A stretch of 64,000 nt of DNA from Astropecten irregularis. Taxonomy: Eukaryota; Echinodermata; Asteroidea; Paxillosida; Astropectinidae. A program made the translations under genes and the position numbers. Within the stretch, counting starts at the first letter, position 1, and every line of letters begins with the position of its first letter. The notes beneath the pieces were generated by a model. That model was not told the origin of the DNA. It ran no database searches and was given only the letters and a program-made list of their open reading frames with translations. Location: positions 6,574,501 to 6,638,500 of the forward strand of contig OZ020256.1 of the NCBI GenBank assembly GCA_963971285.1. The letters run 5' to 3'. Positions 35,901-50,300 of this stretch are shown in pieces.

Positions 35901-38900
35901 CAAAATATTCACAGACGTACCTATAACTTACAGGGTACTATAAAGATGGTGGTGGTAGAAACATATCGTTCAAGTTTTTCTGCCTGAAATGCTGTATTTA
36001 TCAAGAAAAGAGTCAAACCAATGACCAAATTTTTACCGTGGGCGTTTTACACAATGTACATTGTATAATATTACCTTTAACGAAAACTTCCAACAAGAAA
36101 CTCACACGAAATCTTGCTGCGAAAATCTTGGAATCTTTTCTCGAGACACATGACTTATTCTAGTAGGCCATACTGTTTCTTTTAGTTCTGCATTCGCACT
36201 GATGTTCCCCTGGCTATATCAAACTGTTGATTTACTCCCATATTCCACATTTATCGGACGACCCTAGCCCCATTTCTGGACACCTATGGCCCTCACCTCT
36301 GAACTTTCACCCTCTGCGTGGGAGTAACACGCAAGCTAGTTTCCTAAGTGTTAATCGGGCTGGTATGTTTCAGTTGTCACAAGCTAGGGGAAATTATGAC
36401 CACGGTCCACATTGTCTACTTAAAAAAACAAAACGACTGTTGTCATGGCAATGGGAGAGTTTGTGGAGCCATGTAGGATACTTAGGCCAACGCAAATAAG
36501 GTATGTATCTGTTTATATTAACATCTGACCGGGTATAGGGACTAGGGGCCAGCGTGCCTTCAAACCTAGACTTCATAACGGCGCTCGGTACAACTTTAAG
36601 GAAAGTTGGACGGTTGTGTAGTAGGAGAGTGATTCTAGGCAGGCTGGGATGTCGGATTGGCGTGTTACGGATGGGACAGCTTCGCCGGTTGGAGCGGCCG
36701 CTACTCCGCCGTGTAGTCAGGACAATCTCAGGCATACCAGGGTCATCAGACAGTGGCAGCGAGTCAGGACGCTCGTCAAGTAAGCCGTGGCATTCTGTCT
36801 CATCTAGTTGGGCCGATTTCATGAAACACTAAGTTTAATCTTAAATTTGAGATGTCAACATTAGTTGTATGTATTGTGACAACATACTTTGTTTAGCAAT
36901 TAAGATTGATTCATGATTTAAGATTAATTCTCAGTGCTTCGTGAGACTGATCGAATGGTGGAACTTTTCCATTCGGAGATGATCCGAATCATGGAAAGTT
37001 TGAAACACAAGTGTCGGCAAAGGCCCATGCTGCTCACTATACCTGTCATGAATAATTGCAATTTGCTAACGCTTACAGTAGTCGCAAAAAATACACGACT
37101 AGTCGCAAAAAAATTCGCAACAAGTCGTGAAAAAATATGTCCCTCCAGGGCCACGATAGTAACCGGTACATTTATGAGAAAACTCTTTCAATACTCTGAC
37201 GTAACCGATTAAAGTTTTCAGGCGAATGCTGCACTTAAAGCGTTTATATTATCGCAAACCTCATCGAAGACGGTCAGATCATACGGGTCGAAATATTGAA
37301 TTATGATTCGTCTACTGGAGTCCTTTCGGAGCAACTGCATGCAATCTAGTTATTCACATGATACACTGCCATGTTATGTTATGTTGTCAGTCTCGACTTC
37401 AAATCCTAGTGTCCATTAAAATTGGGGAGTCAGGTTGGCGTAGAGGTTCTTTCCTCGCCTTTCACCTCTGGCGGACTGGGTTCAAGTCCGGCTCGGTCCA
37501 CAAATGGATTGGGTTTTCAGTCCCTACCTGATTCTGTGGGTTTTACCCAGAATATTACTCTGGGGTTTTCCTCCCACCTCTATAAAAATGTATCTTCTTC
37601 TCATCATCTGTCCAGTAAAAAGGTTTTATCAGGCTTTCGAGCTACAATGCCTATGGGCGCCTTTGAGGAAACCTTGGTTTAATAATAAAATAATAAAATT
37701 AAGTTTCTCAAAGTCAAAACATCACACTGAATACTCGGCAACCAAAGACACAACATAGCCCTGTTCTAAAAATCGTACCCGAACACGGTGGGCTGATGAC
37801 CAAAGGTTCACTAGTCTATAATGTTTTCTCTGTCACTTTCATTTTATAGAAGTAAAAAGAAGCGAATCGGAGCACAGACCTCGTCCCCGCTGTTGCTCAA
37901 CCAGCGAGATGCCCTCACACCGACCGTGTCGCCGTTCGCACAGCAACCGGCCCGGCAGCTGCTGGCTAGCGAGAAAAAACCGCCTCACCGTAAATTGAGC
38001 ACAATTACAACGGAAAGGGAAACCGTGAGTTAAAAAGCAATCCATCAGCAAATCAAAAACTGTCATCACAATTACCTAAGACCTACATGTACATCAAATC
38101 CTGACAGTATGAAACTACGTAGTCCAATCATAGAAAGATATTAACGGTTTACTGTAATCAAAACTTACATGAAGTTAAGTACATTTGTATTGCTATAAAA
38201 CTCGACCTCATGTCTATCATTGTTTGTGCTAAAAGATATTGTATATAGAAAAAGGAGGTATTTTAGATCCATAATTTAGCACCCCATTTTTGGCGACGAA
38301 AACACTTGCTGACGTCACATGCAGAACGCCACGCAGTTTTTTGTGCATTACATGTGGTGCGAGCCTATTTTCTGTAGGTGACGTCGCACGCTATTGCTGT
38401 GTGGACCGGTTCCAAGGGGGACTTTTTCGGGGGGCGGGCGGGGCATATATGTACTGATTTGGTAACGTTTTGGTATTAATTAATCACTTACATTGAAATA
38501 TAAATTTATATAGTCATTAATAATGTATTAAGCAATAGTTTTAGAGCACTTTCTCCCCTTTCCCAAATTTGATTATAGTAAACCTTTAAGGGCTCTTTGA
38601 ACATATTTATTCATCTGGATTGTAGGTTGACAGATTTGTTTGAAGATTCATTATGTCAAATCAAGTGTTAAGATGGGATATTGTACTCACTATTCAGTGA
38701 CGTTTCATTGGTGTTTAGGGGTAATATCAGCTGAGTAATCATTGCTTCATTCTTATTTTATTCTCAGTATCTTGCGAAGTTTCGACGAGCCGCGAGACTG
38801 CTTCAGATTTTATTGAGAGTTTCCAATAGCATCATCAGGTATGGGTGACTCTTCATAGAAGAAATATTTCGTTGAGTACATTCGCATGCTACTTGCAAAC

Positions 38901-41900
38901 TTCTAACTCTAACGAAATAAATCCCTGACTTTAAGGTTACTTCATACTTTGGGGTTTGTCAAAGAAATGCAGCAACAGTCATCTGTGAAATTCCCTGTCC
39001 CATACGGTGCCACCTCTTTGAGAAAACAGTGAAAAACGCCCTCGGTATTTTCAATAAGGAGTTTTGATCTCACCCCGAGATCAAAACTGTTTTTGGTTTT
39101 CGGTTTTACTCTTTTCTGGACATACATGCAGATAACGTTTAACGGTATGTTTCTACCATCACCATTTTTATACCCGAAATACCGCGAAAAGAAAAGGCCT
39201 ACAGGCCCTACATTACGTGCGATTCACAATATAGTGCACCACCAAGAGTTTGCAATGCTTTGGCCAATCACAATTCAGGAAATAAATTTTGTTACCACTT
39301 TTACACAGGGAGGAGCTAAGCTTTTGAACTATTATTTTAGGTGATTTATATTTCTTTAGTAGTTGAAACGTGGTTGAAACAAGTCGAGAAATGTGGAAGT
39401 AAGTCCACAAGAATGTTAAATATACGAAAAGGCGCGATTGAAACCTTGGGCCTTTACCAAACCTGGCTTGAGAGTAGGCTTGGGACTTATTTTTCTACCG
39501 ACATCTGTGGCTCACAAAACGAAAAGAAGGGATCGGGCCACATGACGAAGCCGAAGAAAGGCTCCAGCTTCGTCATGTATATCAAGCCCTTCATTTCATT
39601 TAAGATACAAAAATAATGGCAGTAGCAAAATAAATCCCAAGCCTAGCCTCAAGCCTCATTTCGTAAAGGCCCCTTGGAACTCTTCATTCACGCGGTAAAG
39701 ACTGGACCACTTTACATGATATTTTGCATGAAACACCGCGCATAAACTGTGTAGCATAATCACAGTTAATTAAACTTAATCGATGTCAAACAAATGGGAA
39801 ACATCTTTCAAATAAATGAAGAAAATCTGTTTTGATTCCAATGTGATATAAAAGGTTCAGCTGTGATAATCCCAGACGTGAACTGAAATCCCTACGAGAG
39901 TTCCACAATGATCTGGAAGGGGCGGGGGCTTTAAGGAACTCAGGCCTCGTGTTCGACCCAGCCTACTTCAAAGTCAAGAAAGAGGTATTGTTCTTGATTC
40001 TGAAAATTATAGATGAAGATGACACAAAAATGCAGATTCACGGACACAAATATTAAGAAAGATACAGTAACAGTCATCTGTGAAATTTTCAGTCCCATAC
40101 TTGGTCAATTTCAGGTCCAGCTTAGCAAAGATGTCAAGCGGATTCTGACTAAGTATCCCAGTGAACGTTCTGCAGATGAGGTGCACTTGGTAAGCAACTC
40201 AGTGGTGTCTGGTATCAGTGTAGAAGGTTTTGACCCCTCAATGCCAAGGGGCCAATTTCATAGAGCTGCTTAGCACAAACAATTGCTTAGCACAAAAATG
40301 GCTTGTCCAATAAAACAAACCACCATTGAAAATTCGATTTGATATGTGTGGTCAGCGAACAGCAGCCAAAGAACAATTGCAAGTGATACACAACACATGG
40401 ACATTTGGATGTTTATCCTGATTTTATTCTCAATACAAGTAATAAACTGCTGCAAACTGCTCATCAGCCAAAATGACCTGAAATATATCAAATGCTTAAA
40501 GTTAGGAGGGCCTGACGCGTTTCGATCCTAACAGGATCTTTCTCTTTCTGATTTTATTCTGACAGAAATGTCATGCTTAGCGAATTTTTGTGCTAAGCAG
40601 CTCTGTGAAATTGGCCCAAGGCTATAAGACGAGACTACCAGACCAAGAGCTTTTTGCCCTCGAGTCTTGAGGCTCTCGGGTCCAGGGGAGCGATCGCACA
40701 ATCTATGATTGTGGTGCTTCTTTGGGGCCCGTGCATTTTAATATTCCACAACATGTCCCGTGGACCTAGCTTTAAAGATAATATCATGATTTTTTTTTGT
40801 CAGAGAAATACAGATTTATGGGCAATAAATATCAAGACAGGTAAACAGTCATCTGTTAAATTCCCAGTCCCAAACGGTGCCCACTTTTTCACAAAACAGT
40901 GGAAAAACGCTCACGACCTTTTCAAATCTATTCACAGGAGTTTTGATCTCACCCCGAGATCAAAACCGGTTTCACGTTTCAGTGGTCTTTGGTTGTACTC
41001 TTTCCTGGATAAATACAGCATTTCAGGCAGAAATATTTTAACAGAATGCTTCTACCATCACCATCTTTATACCCTGTAAGTTATAGATGAATCTGTGAAG
41101 ATTTCTGTTTTTGTATGATATCAAAGTATAATCTGCAGCAATTAAGTCAATTGAATTGTCTACATTATTGCGATATCCCATTATAGGTCATGTTTGCACT
41201 GAAGCACGCCGTCCGAGCCTTTGGCGATTTCCCTATCAAAATGCAAGAATCCTTGGCCACAGTGGGCTGGTATGAACGGTAAGAATGTAATTACAGATAT
41301 TATATAACACCTTAGTAGATCCTTAATTGTCATTTGATTGGAGGATTGTATGTCACGTGATATGTGATAAATAGACCAATTCATGGCTTACGTCACAACC
41401 GTTGAAATTTGTACCATCCACCGTGCATTTTTGGTGCCATCCGATTTGTACCATTGCACTCTCATACGTGATTGGTCAAGCGGCGTTCCATTTATTTGTC
41501 ACTGCGTGCGCGCGTACGCGTTGGTGTGCAACGCGCGTTACTGTAATAAGAGCAATATAGTTTGCCAAGATTTTAAGCTTTTTTTGTCTCGCTAACTCTT
41601 AAAATGTTATCCTCCAATCAAAATCAAATGACAAAGATCTACTTAGATGTTATATAAAACAAATAATGAATGTTTCACATTCGGTGACAGATGGATGACA
41701 TTCGGTGACAGATGGACTGTTCCATTCCACTCGGCTTCGCCTCATGAAATGGAACAGTCCATCTGTCACCTCATGAAATTATTTTTACCATTCCACTCAT
41801 AAACATTCATTATTTGTATACTAGTCGTCTTCAGGAGAGACCAGAGGACGACTAGAGCACACTGGTCGAAACATCGAGAATCCACTCTCATCGGTCCTTT

Positions 41901-44318
41901 TCAGGACCACACATCTTCCAAAAAGTGTATTATACATGGTGTCACTGCAAGTTTTACTCATTCTATTTCAACAGTATTTTCACGTACAGCTTCAGTATTC
42001 CCTGTCTGGTACATGTAATCTAGACAGTTTTAAGACGATATCTTTCCCTCTGTTTTTGCCTCCCTGAAACATATTCTCCAGAGGAGGTTCAGGAGGTTCC
42101 AGATTAGAGGAGGTTCCGGAGGAGGTTAGAGGGGAGGTTCCGGAGGTTCCAGATGAGATGAGGTTCTAGACTCCAGAGGAGGTTCCGGAGGTTACAGATT
42201 AGAGGAGGTTCCAGAGGTTGTTCCGGAGGAGGAAGAGGATGTTCTTGAGGAGGAGGAGGAGGAGGACATGAGTGTTTTTGAAGAAGAGGCGGAGGAGGTG
42301 GTGGAGGTGGAGGGGGAGGAGATGAGAGGGTGAAATGAATTATTATAATAAATTACTCCCCATCCGGATGGGGAGGAGGGATGCATCCCTCCTCCTTTAC
42401 ACCCTCCACCTCTCCCCTCCTCCCCCTCCCTCACCTTCCCCGCCTCCTCCTCAACAAACATTCATTTCCTCCTCCTACTCCTCAAGAACCTCCTCTGGAA
42501 CCTCCTCTAATCTGGAACCCCCACTTCCTCCTCCGGAACCTCCACTGGAACCTCCTCTAATCTGGAACCTCCTCTGGAACCTCCTCTGGAACCTCCTCTT
42601 CCTCCTCCGGAACCTCCTCTGGAACCTCCTCTAATCTGGAACCTCCTCTAATCTGGAACCTCCTCTGGAACCTCCTCTGGAACCTCCTCTTCCTCCTCCG
42701 GAACCTCCACTGGAACCTCCTCTAATCTGGAACCTCCTCTGGAACCTCCTCTGGAACCTCCTCTTCCTCCTCCGGAACCTCCTCTGGAACCTCACAACGG
42801 GGCTTCAGACGACCCTCATATACTACTCGGGTGCTTGGGACCTTGAGCAAGACACTGTGTCACTGACTGCCCCTCCCTCCTTGATATGGGCAAAATATGT
42901 GTTTGGTTAGCCATAAACATGAGCCGGGGGCGCTGTCTACATTCACCCGGCAGGAGCCCAGGGTGGATTTCACCTTAATCGTAGGACTAATTATGATGCA
43001 TTGCAGAATATAGGATACGATGGGTTATTCTTCTTAACTCGAGTTACGATCGATCGTAGGGCTTTGTGAAATGGCGACAGCAGGGGTGGATTTCACCAAA
43101 CTCACCGTAACTTACTATCAATCGTAGGACTATACGATGCCTTGCAACCCTACATAGGATAGGTCCCCTACGATGGGTTATCCTTTGTTACAATCGATCG
43201 TAGGGCTTTGTGAATCGGTTGCTGAACCTACTGTTTCGCTTATAAGAACCATTCATTGATTGTTCAATCACATGACTATAATTTACTCCATTTGTTTTGC
43301 CTATTGTTATTGATATAGATTCGAAGCCCAGCGGGTGATCATACGCCAGGGTCATAAGGCTGAGAGTTTCTATCTGATTCTGTCTGGTACATCAACGGTC
43401 ACAATATCATCCCCTGACCCAGTCACCTCAGAGCCTAACATCCGTGTGGTGGCGTTTTTGAACCGAGGAAACAGTTTCGGGGTCAGTAGGCCGAATATGT
43501 CATTTGTATGTTATCATAATGACTCAGACGACTGTTTCATGATATGTAAGTGGGCATCAGATCATGACGGAATTGATATTTGTATTTGCAGGAGCTTGCC
43601 TTGATACATCATTCGACACGGCAGGCAACCGTGTGCTGCCGGGGACCAGTGGAACTCCTTTCAATCGGCAGAGAGGTAAGCGACACAACCGCATCCAAGT
43701 CCACTTTGATTAAAAATCAAGTTCATGGATGCTAAACTATTTTTCCGACAAACATATAGGCCTATAACATGTTTTAAATGTCCTTGGAAGTAAGAGCAGG
43801 ATTCAAGAGGAATAGTTGTTCGAATCTAAATTCAGTGAAGACTCAACTCACAAATATAGGCCTATGGAAGTTCAAGCATGACTGACTAAAAATGTCGTCT
43901 TGTCTTTCATGGTTCAAGGAGACATGTTAAACGAATCTTAACTACGGAAAACCTATTCCGACGATTTCAAATAGTGCGCCACCAAGAATTTGAAACGCAA
44001 CGGCCAATCACAATGTTCAGAATCTGTCGACCCTTTCCAGAGGCCTTTTCCAAACCTCGGCTCCGACTCAGGTTCAGGCTCCACCCTTCGTCTCTGTCAT
44101 CCATAATGCTCAAAATATAGGTGGTTGCTTTTCATTGAAGCTCAATCTCTGTTTTCTTTGTTCAAAATAGAATATCTACTTCGATTTTTTAGAATGGAAT
44201 CACGACATGGAGCCGGAGCCGAAGCCGGACAAAATGCAATTCTGGACCCTTTTCCAAACCTCGGCTTCGGCACAGGTTTCATTTTCAGCATTCGGAGCCG
44301 GAGCTGGAGCTGGAGCTG

Positions 44319-44353
<35 letters not shown>

Positions 44354-47300
44354 GAGGTTTGGAAAAGGGTCCAGAATTGCATTTTGTCGACACATTCCGT
44401 GAATTGTTATTGGCCAACGGATTGCAAAATCTTAACATCTCATCTTACAGTTTGTGTAAATTAACTCTTATTGTTGTAAATACTGTACTATTTTATTGAT
44501 ATAATGTACATATGGATTTACTTATCTGTTAATTTACTTGTTTGTCTGTTGGCTGTCCGAGTGTTTGTTTGTGTGTTTGTGCTTGTTTGTTTATACTGTA
44601 TAGCCTAAATAACCATCCTGTAATTGGCGATTTGTATTGCTGTTGGTCTTGGTTAATAAATAAATATAAATATAATATAAAATATAAAAATCTTGGTGGC
44701 GCACTGATTGAAATTGCCCAAATTGCAGGATTTCACTGACATATTTATGCATCGCAATGAGGGTATGGAGCCCGAATTCATCCGCTATCTGAGATCTCTG
44801 GACGTATTGAATGGATGGCCAGTACAGAGACTACCCTATGATAACCCGGATGTGTGCCTATTCACTTACTTCCGGCGTGGCGTAGTGATATGCAAGGACA
44901 GTAATAAGTCCGAGTGGATCTATTTCGTCAAAATGGTGAGTGTTGTATCACACATACATTTTCTATGCATATTTCGTTCTTGGAAACAATTATATGACAA
45001 GGTTATTACAAAAATAAGTTAAATTTTGCCACATGAAGTTAAGCCCTGTTCAGCTTTAATTGTAAACTACATTATTTTGTACTATCAAACAATTAACCTC
45101 ATTGAAAAGTGAACAAAGAAAAATTGACTGCAGCGGGATTCAAACCGGCGACCTCCTGAATACCGTACAGGCGCTCTACCAACTGAGCCATCCAGCCCTA
45201 CGTTGGTGGTGACCCCAATAGTCAACTATCCTTGTTCGTTTGGCAGTCAGAAGCCATGAAACCACGCACACACCGCCACACCCCAGGGATCGTTTCAATG
45301 ATACACGCAACAATGCTGCAACCTGGGAACGGTACATGGGGGATCACTCAAAGAGGATACGGCTTTTTAATTAATATATTCGTGAAATAATCCTTGTGGT
45401 TATTTCACGAATAAACAATTAACCTGTCTAAAATTGTCTCGCGATTCAGTTGACAGATCTAGTTTATACATTTGGAATGTCATTTGAAGCGAAATATCTT
45501 GATAATGTATTTTGTGCATGTGCACATGCACCCTTAGGGCCTTTTGGTGTAAAATCGCCTATTTTTTTCAAACGCTTGATTTTTGAATACAGCGATTGAC
45601 AAGAGTCTACAACGCGTTGGCCAATCTCGGACTCTTTTCCAGATACGCATATGCATTGGGTCGACAAAATAATTCCGTGCATTGTGATTGGCCAACGCGT
45701 TGCAAAGTCTTGGAGGCGCACTAATGGGAATCGTCTGCATTTGCAGATACTTCACCCTCCCAAATCCCAAATAGCAAAGTTTCATTTCATTTTTATGCGT
45801 AGGGTACGTGCCGTGTTCTCAAGAAACTAAAGGCACCAAGGAGACTATTCAGGGCTCGGTCTGACCTGATGAACCTGTTCGAACCGGGACGCGAGGAGAC
45901 TAAACGCCCTGCTACTACTAGAGGTATTTTACGGTGAAAGTCCGGCTGTTTAATCGTGCTTGTTCACTGCTATAGGTCAGCGTTGAGTGACGTCATTCCA
46001 AATAGCAACCAACGCGCCGACCTTGGAGCGATGAAAACAAAGCAGCAAGTTGTTTGGTTTAAGACAATAACCTGCCAGGATTATTGTTTAATCTTAGTAT
46101 ACGGTACTTCAAAGAAGGATGAGGACAACTATGACTCGACAATGGCAGTCGGGCACGATCTCGCGATGATATACAGCTAGGGAGATGTTTGAGTTGAAGA
46201 TAATTGAATGTGCAAGTTGAAGATAACCTGGGATGAGGTTATCATTCAGTGCTGATATAAAGAGCAGATTTTCGATGTCTATTTTGGCATGCTTACACCA
46301 TTCCCTGAGAACGAGGTAAAGGCCACGAAGCCTTTACACACAACATTTGTAAGATCGAGGGAATAAAGGAATACTCACTAATGTACGGTCTATGCGATAT
46401 TAACTGTATCACGGTAAAACCTATAGGCTCTGGCTGAAACATTTTAACTAATTCTGTTTCAGCATCGGCATACAGAGATCATCGGCAACGCCACGTGACG
46501 TCACCGGATAAATCGACCAGCTCACGGAGAAACTTGAGTCGATCATCAAGCAGCTGCACAAGATTGCCAAGTGTGATACAACAACGCAGTTCAACAAGTA
46601 AGATCACCATGAGACAAAAAGATCCCAATTCCGAACGTAATTACCTAATTAATGTCACTGCAGTAGGCGATTTACAATGAATGCTTCTGTTTTCACCTTC
46701 AATTAATGTATACCGTTGGTACTAATTTCGATTGAGACCGAAGATTATGCCCCTGACAACTCTGCCCACTTTACTGTGGAAGAGGCCCTCTATTGGCGTT
46801 GATTCCATCCACGACTCCATGCACTTGGTGCAATGTTTTGTTGACCATTCAACAAACAAAATCAATACGAAGTGGTGGCACAACAAAATAATGGCGCACA
46901 ACCCTGTGTATCCGTTCAGTGTCAGTGCAAATAGCATCCAGACTTTTTGTGGCGAAGCATAGATAGAATTATGTTATGAATCTATTTCCATTGGACAGGC
47001 ATCTTATCAGTAAATGGCGCCCTCTTGAATGATATATTTTTCTTTTAACTATTTTCAGGTCCTGCCGTATTTTCCATCCCGACGACTTACACAAATCAAG
47101 TGGTAAATTGCACTTCGAAGGTCACAACATTTCAATAAAAAATAGATGTTTAAATAGTTGGACGTTGCGTCCATCTTCTCACAAATTCTTGTTTTACAAA
47201 CTTTGCAAATGACTCTGTGCTGCTTACTTCATTTGATACTAAGCTCCCGGTGATCTCCATACTCCCATTGTATAATTTATTTAATTAATTTATAATAATT

Positions 47301-50300
47301 TATAACATAATCAACCGTGAAATTGTAACACAAATTTTTTTTTTGCATTACTCCCCAAATTCGTGTACATGGAATCGAGTTCTTTTTATCGAGTACGGGC
47401 CAAGTACATTTTATTTTTGAGTACTTTTTATCGAGTACAGGCCAAGTATTTGTCTGTACTCGAGTTTTACTCGAGTTGTACTCGAGTTGTACTTGAGTAC
47501 GAGTACTCCAACACAGGTTGTTTCCGATGATAAATTTATTGTCTCAACTCAAATACACTGAATGGAAAAGTGTAAATCAAGTGCAAAGATACATCCCATC
47601 GACTAAACCCCTGTTGCAAAGCCCAATCAAATACATGTATTGTGATTCTTGAATGTACACACAGCAAGCGCACATGAACCTAATACAGGAGAAACTACAG
47701 CTCATACAGTTGGAACCACAGGACAGTGCTTCACAGTGCGGTGACAAGGAAATCTTCATACAGATCAACAAACTCAACCACGGCGATACGTTTGTAAGTA
47801 TATTTTGGAAAGTCGCTTACCTAAATATGTTGGTGGTGTCCTCTTCTACATTATTAGCAAGGTTAATTTTGTGGAAAGAGGGCAGGGCTTTGATTTTTGA
47901 GGGAAATTATGGGGTAACTTGGCAAAGATTGTAACATTTCATAGCCGTACGGACGGCTGTAGTCGAAAACAGTCTGGTTTCCACTCTGATATTTTTTAGA
48001 ACTCTTGATCTGTTGGGTCTGGGCACTAGACTAACCAGACCAGACAAAATTGTCTCACGCGATCAGATGGACTGTTTTCAAGTTTGCAATTAAGAAGCGC
48101 GTAAGAAAATGGCATCTTTACACTAAAATGTTGCACAAATGTTTTCAATCTAGGCTTTTAAGGACCTAGGAACATTTGATGAAGGTCAAACGTATCATTT
48201 TTGAAGAGTAGAAGCTATTTAAGAGGCAAACTAATCAATGTGTTTTGGGGATCCCGTCTTAGCACAATCCCCAGTATGGAAATATTTCCCATACAGCCTC
48301 CGGGAACACGTGCACAGACATGTGTACAAATACATCATAGAATATATCATAGAATATATCATAGAATACTAAGTTCCCAAAGTTAGGAGTTATGCTGTAT
48401 CAATAAGTAGCACATTACCATCTTTATATAATTATTCCCATATCCTTGGGCCGTGGCAATTTAAATAATCTCCAGTCTAAAAATTACAGTCAAATCACTG
48501 TATGGCCCACGTGTCTACAATTTTGAATGTGTTATCTTTGAGAGAGAGAGAGGGGGAGAGAGGAGGGGGGGGGGTTGCATTTTGAGCTTAAAATAATGGC
48601 ATTATAGGTCTGCATCTGCATAGCATGGTGCATTGTTAAAGGTAATATCATACTTTGGTTTTTGTCAAAGGATTGCATGATTCATGAGCAAAAAACATCA
48701 AGGAAGATACAGGAACCGTCATCTGTGAAAATTTCAGTTCCATACGGTGCCCACATGTTAAGAAAACAGTGAAAAACAACCACGATATTTCTTAGGTCTT
48801 TTCTCTTTTATTATTGATCTTTTAAAAGATCAAACAGATTTTCGGTCGTTGTTTTACTAATTTCTGGATAAATACACCATTTCAGGCGGAAATATTTTAA
48901 CGGTATGTTTCTACCATCACCATCTTTATACCTTGTAAGTTATAGGTGAATCTGTGAAGATTTCTGTTTTGGTATGCTACCAAAGTATGATACTACCTGT
49001 CCCCGGTGATATTAGTGCCTATAATAACACAAACTAGTAGGTTAGCTACTTACCGGAACATCTTTGCAGTCCAGCATTTATTCACCAGCAGTCCAGCATT
49101 TTGCGAAGATTCCTGTAGTACGATGGGGACAGGGTGTAGTTGGCAGCAGTGATACCACCATAGGCTTATACGATGTTGTATACGGCGGCTGCCATGTAGT
49201 CAGGCAGGATCTGGGCTTCACTAAAACTTGTCCCGAGTGTCGCAGGGTCCAAGCTGTAACCTGTTTCGGTGCTATCTTTAAGCATTCCACACTTCAGTTC
49301 TTATTTTGACGAGCTCTCGCCTCCGTCATAATTCCACAAACTGTTAGAAGCCGCCTAAAATCACGAGTAAGTCCCTTTGACGCACGGCTAGGTCCAACCT
49401 CGGAGGATAGGTGGGCAGGACTAGACCACCAGGCCTGAAGTGTAGTAAACTCCAAAGCATGTTGTCAGATCGAATCTCTTAAGCAACTTCACATGCATTT
49501 GAAACTGACAACAGGCAGCGTACTTACATTCAGACTGACAACGGACATTAGCACACAAGGGTTCCTAATCTGCATTCCCAAAATGACAGCCATTAGGCGA
49601 ACAATACATTTGAAACTGGTGCGAAACCCTTTTGTTGTATTTTGGCATTCATGCAGGGATTGATTCCGCTCGTGTTTGGAGAGACGGAGGGCGCCCCCAG
49701 CGTCACACTGGTATCAGAAGGAGCGGAGTGCGTGCTCGTTTCTAAGAGATTTTTCTTGAACCACTTCAGCGAGGAACATAAGAAGTCACTAAGAAAAAGG
49801 GTATTATGTTCATCTTCTTCCCTACTAATGTTTAAGATGCACGTGGACATTAAAAAAAAAAAACCTACCCGTTAAATAACCTTTATGCACGGGACAATGA
49901 CAATTTTTAATACATTTCAGAAAACATTGCAAATCTAGAGGCCGCTTGCAATTAATAGCCACATTTTAGGTATGGCTTCTTGAAACAAAACAATCCTATA
50001 TTCACGGATAAAATATTAAGAAGTCTGATATAAACCCTTCTTTAACCAGGCCAGGGTGTCAGGGAAAATATAGAGGGCTCGTGACAATAATTATCAGGGT
50101 TGAGAAATATCACCCAAAGAGGGCGCTCTTTGTACCACTACTGAAACGATTCTCCACGTATCACGTAACGTTATTTTAAAATCACCACGAGTCCACGACC
50201 ACAGGGCCTTTCTCAAAGCTCCGCTCCGGCTTTGGCTCCGGCTTTGTCATTGTAATCCATATGCAGAAATATAGGTTTTGTTTTTTCATTGAAGCTGAAT

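Larger units (their letters stand above)
30000..36500. other. Upstream of gene A's mapped start; repeat-rich
   Basis: Holds family-1/2 MITEs and the 356-bp tandem copies. 30350-30960 is relatively GC-rich with short open frames on both strands, but none joins to a gene in phase. 33000-33950 is AT-rich without recognisable features. A promoter for gene A may lie here, but no core element is clear. Confidence 0.45.

Noticed and set aside
42192..42634. Ser-rich and Pro-rich frames
   Set aside because: Products of the GA/CT inverted repeat.
44125..44499. 124-codon frame and antisense partners
   Set aside because: Repeats of the GAGCCT array in a family-8 element; low-complexity residues only.
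49064..49309. Open frames on both strands in the gene B intron
   Set aside because: No splice borders in phase with exons 13 and 14, which already join to each other in frame.
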